Below, one piece after another: positions 7,055-7,769 of a stretch of DNA of 7,769 nucleotides (position 1 is its first letter; the number at the start of each line of letters is the position of its first letter). Below the pieces are notes generated by a model. The model was not told the origin of the DNA. It worked only from the letters and a program-made list of their open reading frames with translations, and did no database searches. A program made the position numbers and the translations under genes. This DNA comes from CBDUSL01 sp965370265 (GTDB lineage: Bacteria; Patescibacteriota; Patescibacteriia; JAXHNJ01): the NCBI GenBank assembly GCA_965370265.1, contig CBDUSL010000031.1, positions 1 to 7,769 of the forward strand. The letters are read 5' to 3'.

Positions 7055-7087
7055 TTTTTGTTTTTATGTATAACTAACTTTTTGCTT

Positions 7088-7106
7088 ATGTTAGTAAAAG
7101 TATAAC
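7088..7106. repeat. 19-bp direct repeat, copy 2 (gene-distal)
   Basis: Exact copy of the 19 bases at 7036-7054. A shorter third occurrence of the core GTATAAC lies between them at 7068-7074. AGTATAAC at its end (7099-7106) is also complementary to GTTATACT at 7121-7128, giving 8-base arms separated by 14 bases. The arrangement looks like a cluster of protein-binding sites rather than random A/T-rich sequence. Confidence 0.85.
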
Positions 7107-7161
7107 ATTATATTTTTTTTGTTATACTATTTTAAAAAGGCGTAATACTCTTACACCACTA

Positions 7162-7189
7162 AGTATACCATATTATAAATTTTTGTCAA
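7162..7189 (-). promoter_or_regulatory. Near-consensus sigma70-type promoter of the AbrB-PIN-membrane operon
   Basis: The minus strand has a perfect -35 TTGACA at 7189-7184, a 16-base spacer and TATACT at 7167-7162. TATACT is preceded by TGG, giving an extended -10 (TG-n-TATACT). Transcription would start near 7155, leaving a leader of about 140 bases that contains the repeats and palindrome. The promoter lies about 20 bp after the stop of the exosortase gene, and no terminator is visible between them, so read-through from that gene is also possible. Confidence 0.65.
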
Positions 7190-7209
7190 TAGTTAGCCAA
7201 AAATCCTTA

Positions 7210-7769
7210 TTATTTCTTTTCTAATATATAAGCAAATGAAAACCACCAGAAAAATATCAGCCAAAGGATAGTCATTATAATAGAGCCGTAATCATGAAAG
7301 AGAATAGCCGGAAACTGACCAAAAAAGTAGGCAAAAATTGCAACCAGAGTAATCCTTAGTATATTCATCAGAAAAGTGCCACAAACCCCAGCGATTATCA
7401 CCTGAACTTTGCTCCAAGGAGTGTATTCGCCAAAAAGACCGGATAAAAAGCTGAATATAAGAATAATAAATGACTGCCAACCGATACAATTCCAGGCAAT
7501 TTCCACTAAAAAGGTCTCCCCTGCTTTTTCCAGAGCCAGGTAATCTCCAAACATGCCTGATTGGATGCCAAATATACTGGTGACCACACTGACTATACTT
7601 ACTAAAAAAGGAACTATACTAGCCTGAATTACCCGATAAAATTCAACCCTCATCACAATCCGGGTAAGTATGTCATTAAAGGTGGTAATAAAAGGGAGAA
7701 CCATTAAAACCACCGCCAGAATCATAAAAAGAGTGGCAAAAGTCCTTTTTTCCGGGCTGGGTTGCTTAA
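7210..7769 (-). CDS. Exosortase/archaeosortase-family membrane cysteine protease (5' end outside window)
   Basis: The last 171 residues can be read from the Met at 7725, but the frame stays open to the window edge (KQPSPEKRTFATLF precedes that Met) and no Shine-Dalgarno sits before it, so the true start is probably outside. Numbering from that Met, the family's three functional residues are present: Cys80 in WNCIGWQS, Arg124 in MNILRI and His144 in LFHDYG, each next to a hydrophobic helix. Exosortases and archaeosortases are multi-pass transpeptidase-like enzymes that cut a C-terminal tripartite sorting tail on secreted proteins and may hand them to a surface anchor. They commonly occur near polysaccharide or glycan genes, which fits the GT-C-like proteins downstream. 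No substrate with a sorting tail is visible in this window. The gene ends with two stop codons in a row (TAATAA). Confidence 0.82.
   Translation of the reverse strand, partial: KQPSPEKRTFATLFMILAVVLMVLPFITTFNDILTRIVMRVEFYRVIQASIVPFLVSIVSVVTSIFGIQSGMFGDYLALEKAGETFLVEIAWNCIGWQSFIILIFSFLSGLFGEYTPWSKVQVIIAGVCGTFLMNILRITLVAIFAYFFGQFPAILFHDYGSIIMTILWLIFFWWFSFAYILEKK

Noticed and set aside
6817..7204. Perfect 12-bp inverted repeats (ATTTTTGGCTAA at 6817-6828 and TTAGCCAAAAAT at 7193-7204) flanking the AbrB gene and its promoter region, resembling ends of a small mobile element.
   Set aside because: A 12-base inverted match is expected about once or twice by chance in a window of this size, the repeats do not extend further, one overlaps the PIN start codon, and no target-site duplication is seen.
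7017..7209. Possible CRISPR-like array or small RNA gene in the repeat-containing gap.
   Set aside because: Only two full repeat copies of 19 bp with an A/T-rich spacer containing a partial third core, and the location before an AbrB-type gene fits operator sites much better.

Overview
This is an AT-rich, very gene-dense window in which every supportable gene lies on the minus strand, so it reads right to left. Gene spacing is a few bases or overlapping, some genes have Shine-Dalgarno sites, and a sigma70-like TTGACA/TATACT promoter is visible. All this points to a bacterium. The Lys/Ile/Phe-rich proteins and the mix of families (PTPS-related membrane proteins, AbrB/PIN pair, short exosortase) suggest an uncultured lineage such as Patescibacteria/CPR, but that placement is a weak inference. 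TGA is not needed as a sense codon in any gene.

Layout, in the direction of transcription. (1) 7769-7210: C-terminal part of an exosortase/archaeosortase-family membrane protease with its Cys, Arg and His residues intact; its 5' end is outside the window. (2) 7209-7017: a regulatory gap with a near-consensus promoter, a perfect 20-bp palindrome and two identical 19-bp repeats 52 bp apart. (3) 7016-6831: an AbrB/VapB-type swapped-hairpin DNA-binding protein. (4) 6818-6408: a PIN-domain protein lacking two of the four usual acidic active-site residues. (5) 6404-3516: a 962-residue protein joining a multi-pass, GT-C-like membrane domain to a cytoplasmic SAM-dependent methyltransferase. (6) 3526-2786: a seven-helix membrane protein ending in four histidines. 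(7) 2772-730: a 680-residue paralogue of the membrane part of the large protein. (8) 644-1: a free-standing methyltransferase that is a paralogue of the C-terminal domain of the large protein; its last few residues run off the window.

Genes 3 to 7 look like one transcription unit: gaps are 12 nt, 3 nt, an 11-nt overlap and 13 nt. The last gene may share it or be expressed separately. The central observation is a duplicated module of membrane glycosyltransferase-like protein plus methyltransferase, fused in one copy and split into two genes in the other. Its operon is headed by an AbrB-PIN pair whose PIN half looks catalytically degenerate. The likely theme is assembly or modification of a cell-surface glycan or lipid-linked precursor, with the exosortase as a possible surface-protein processing partner. 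The substrate is not revealed by the sequence.
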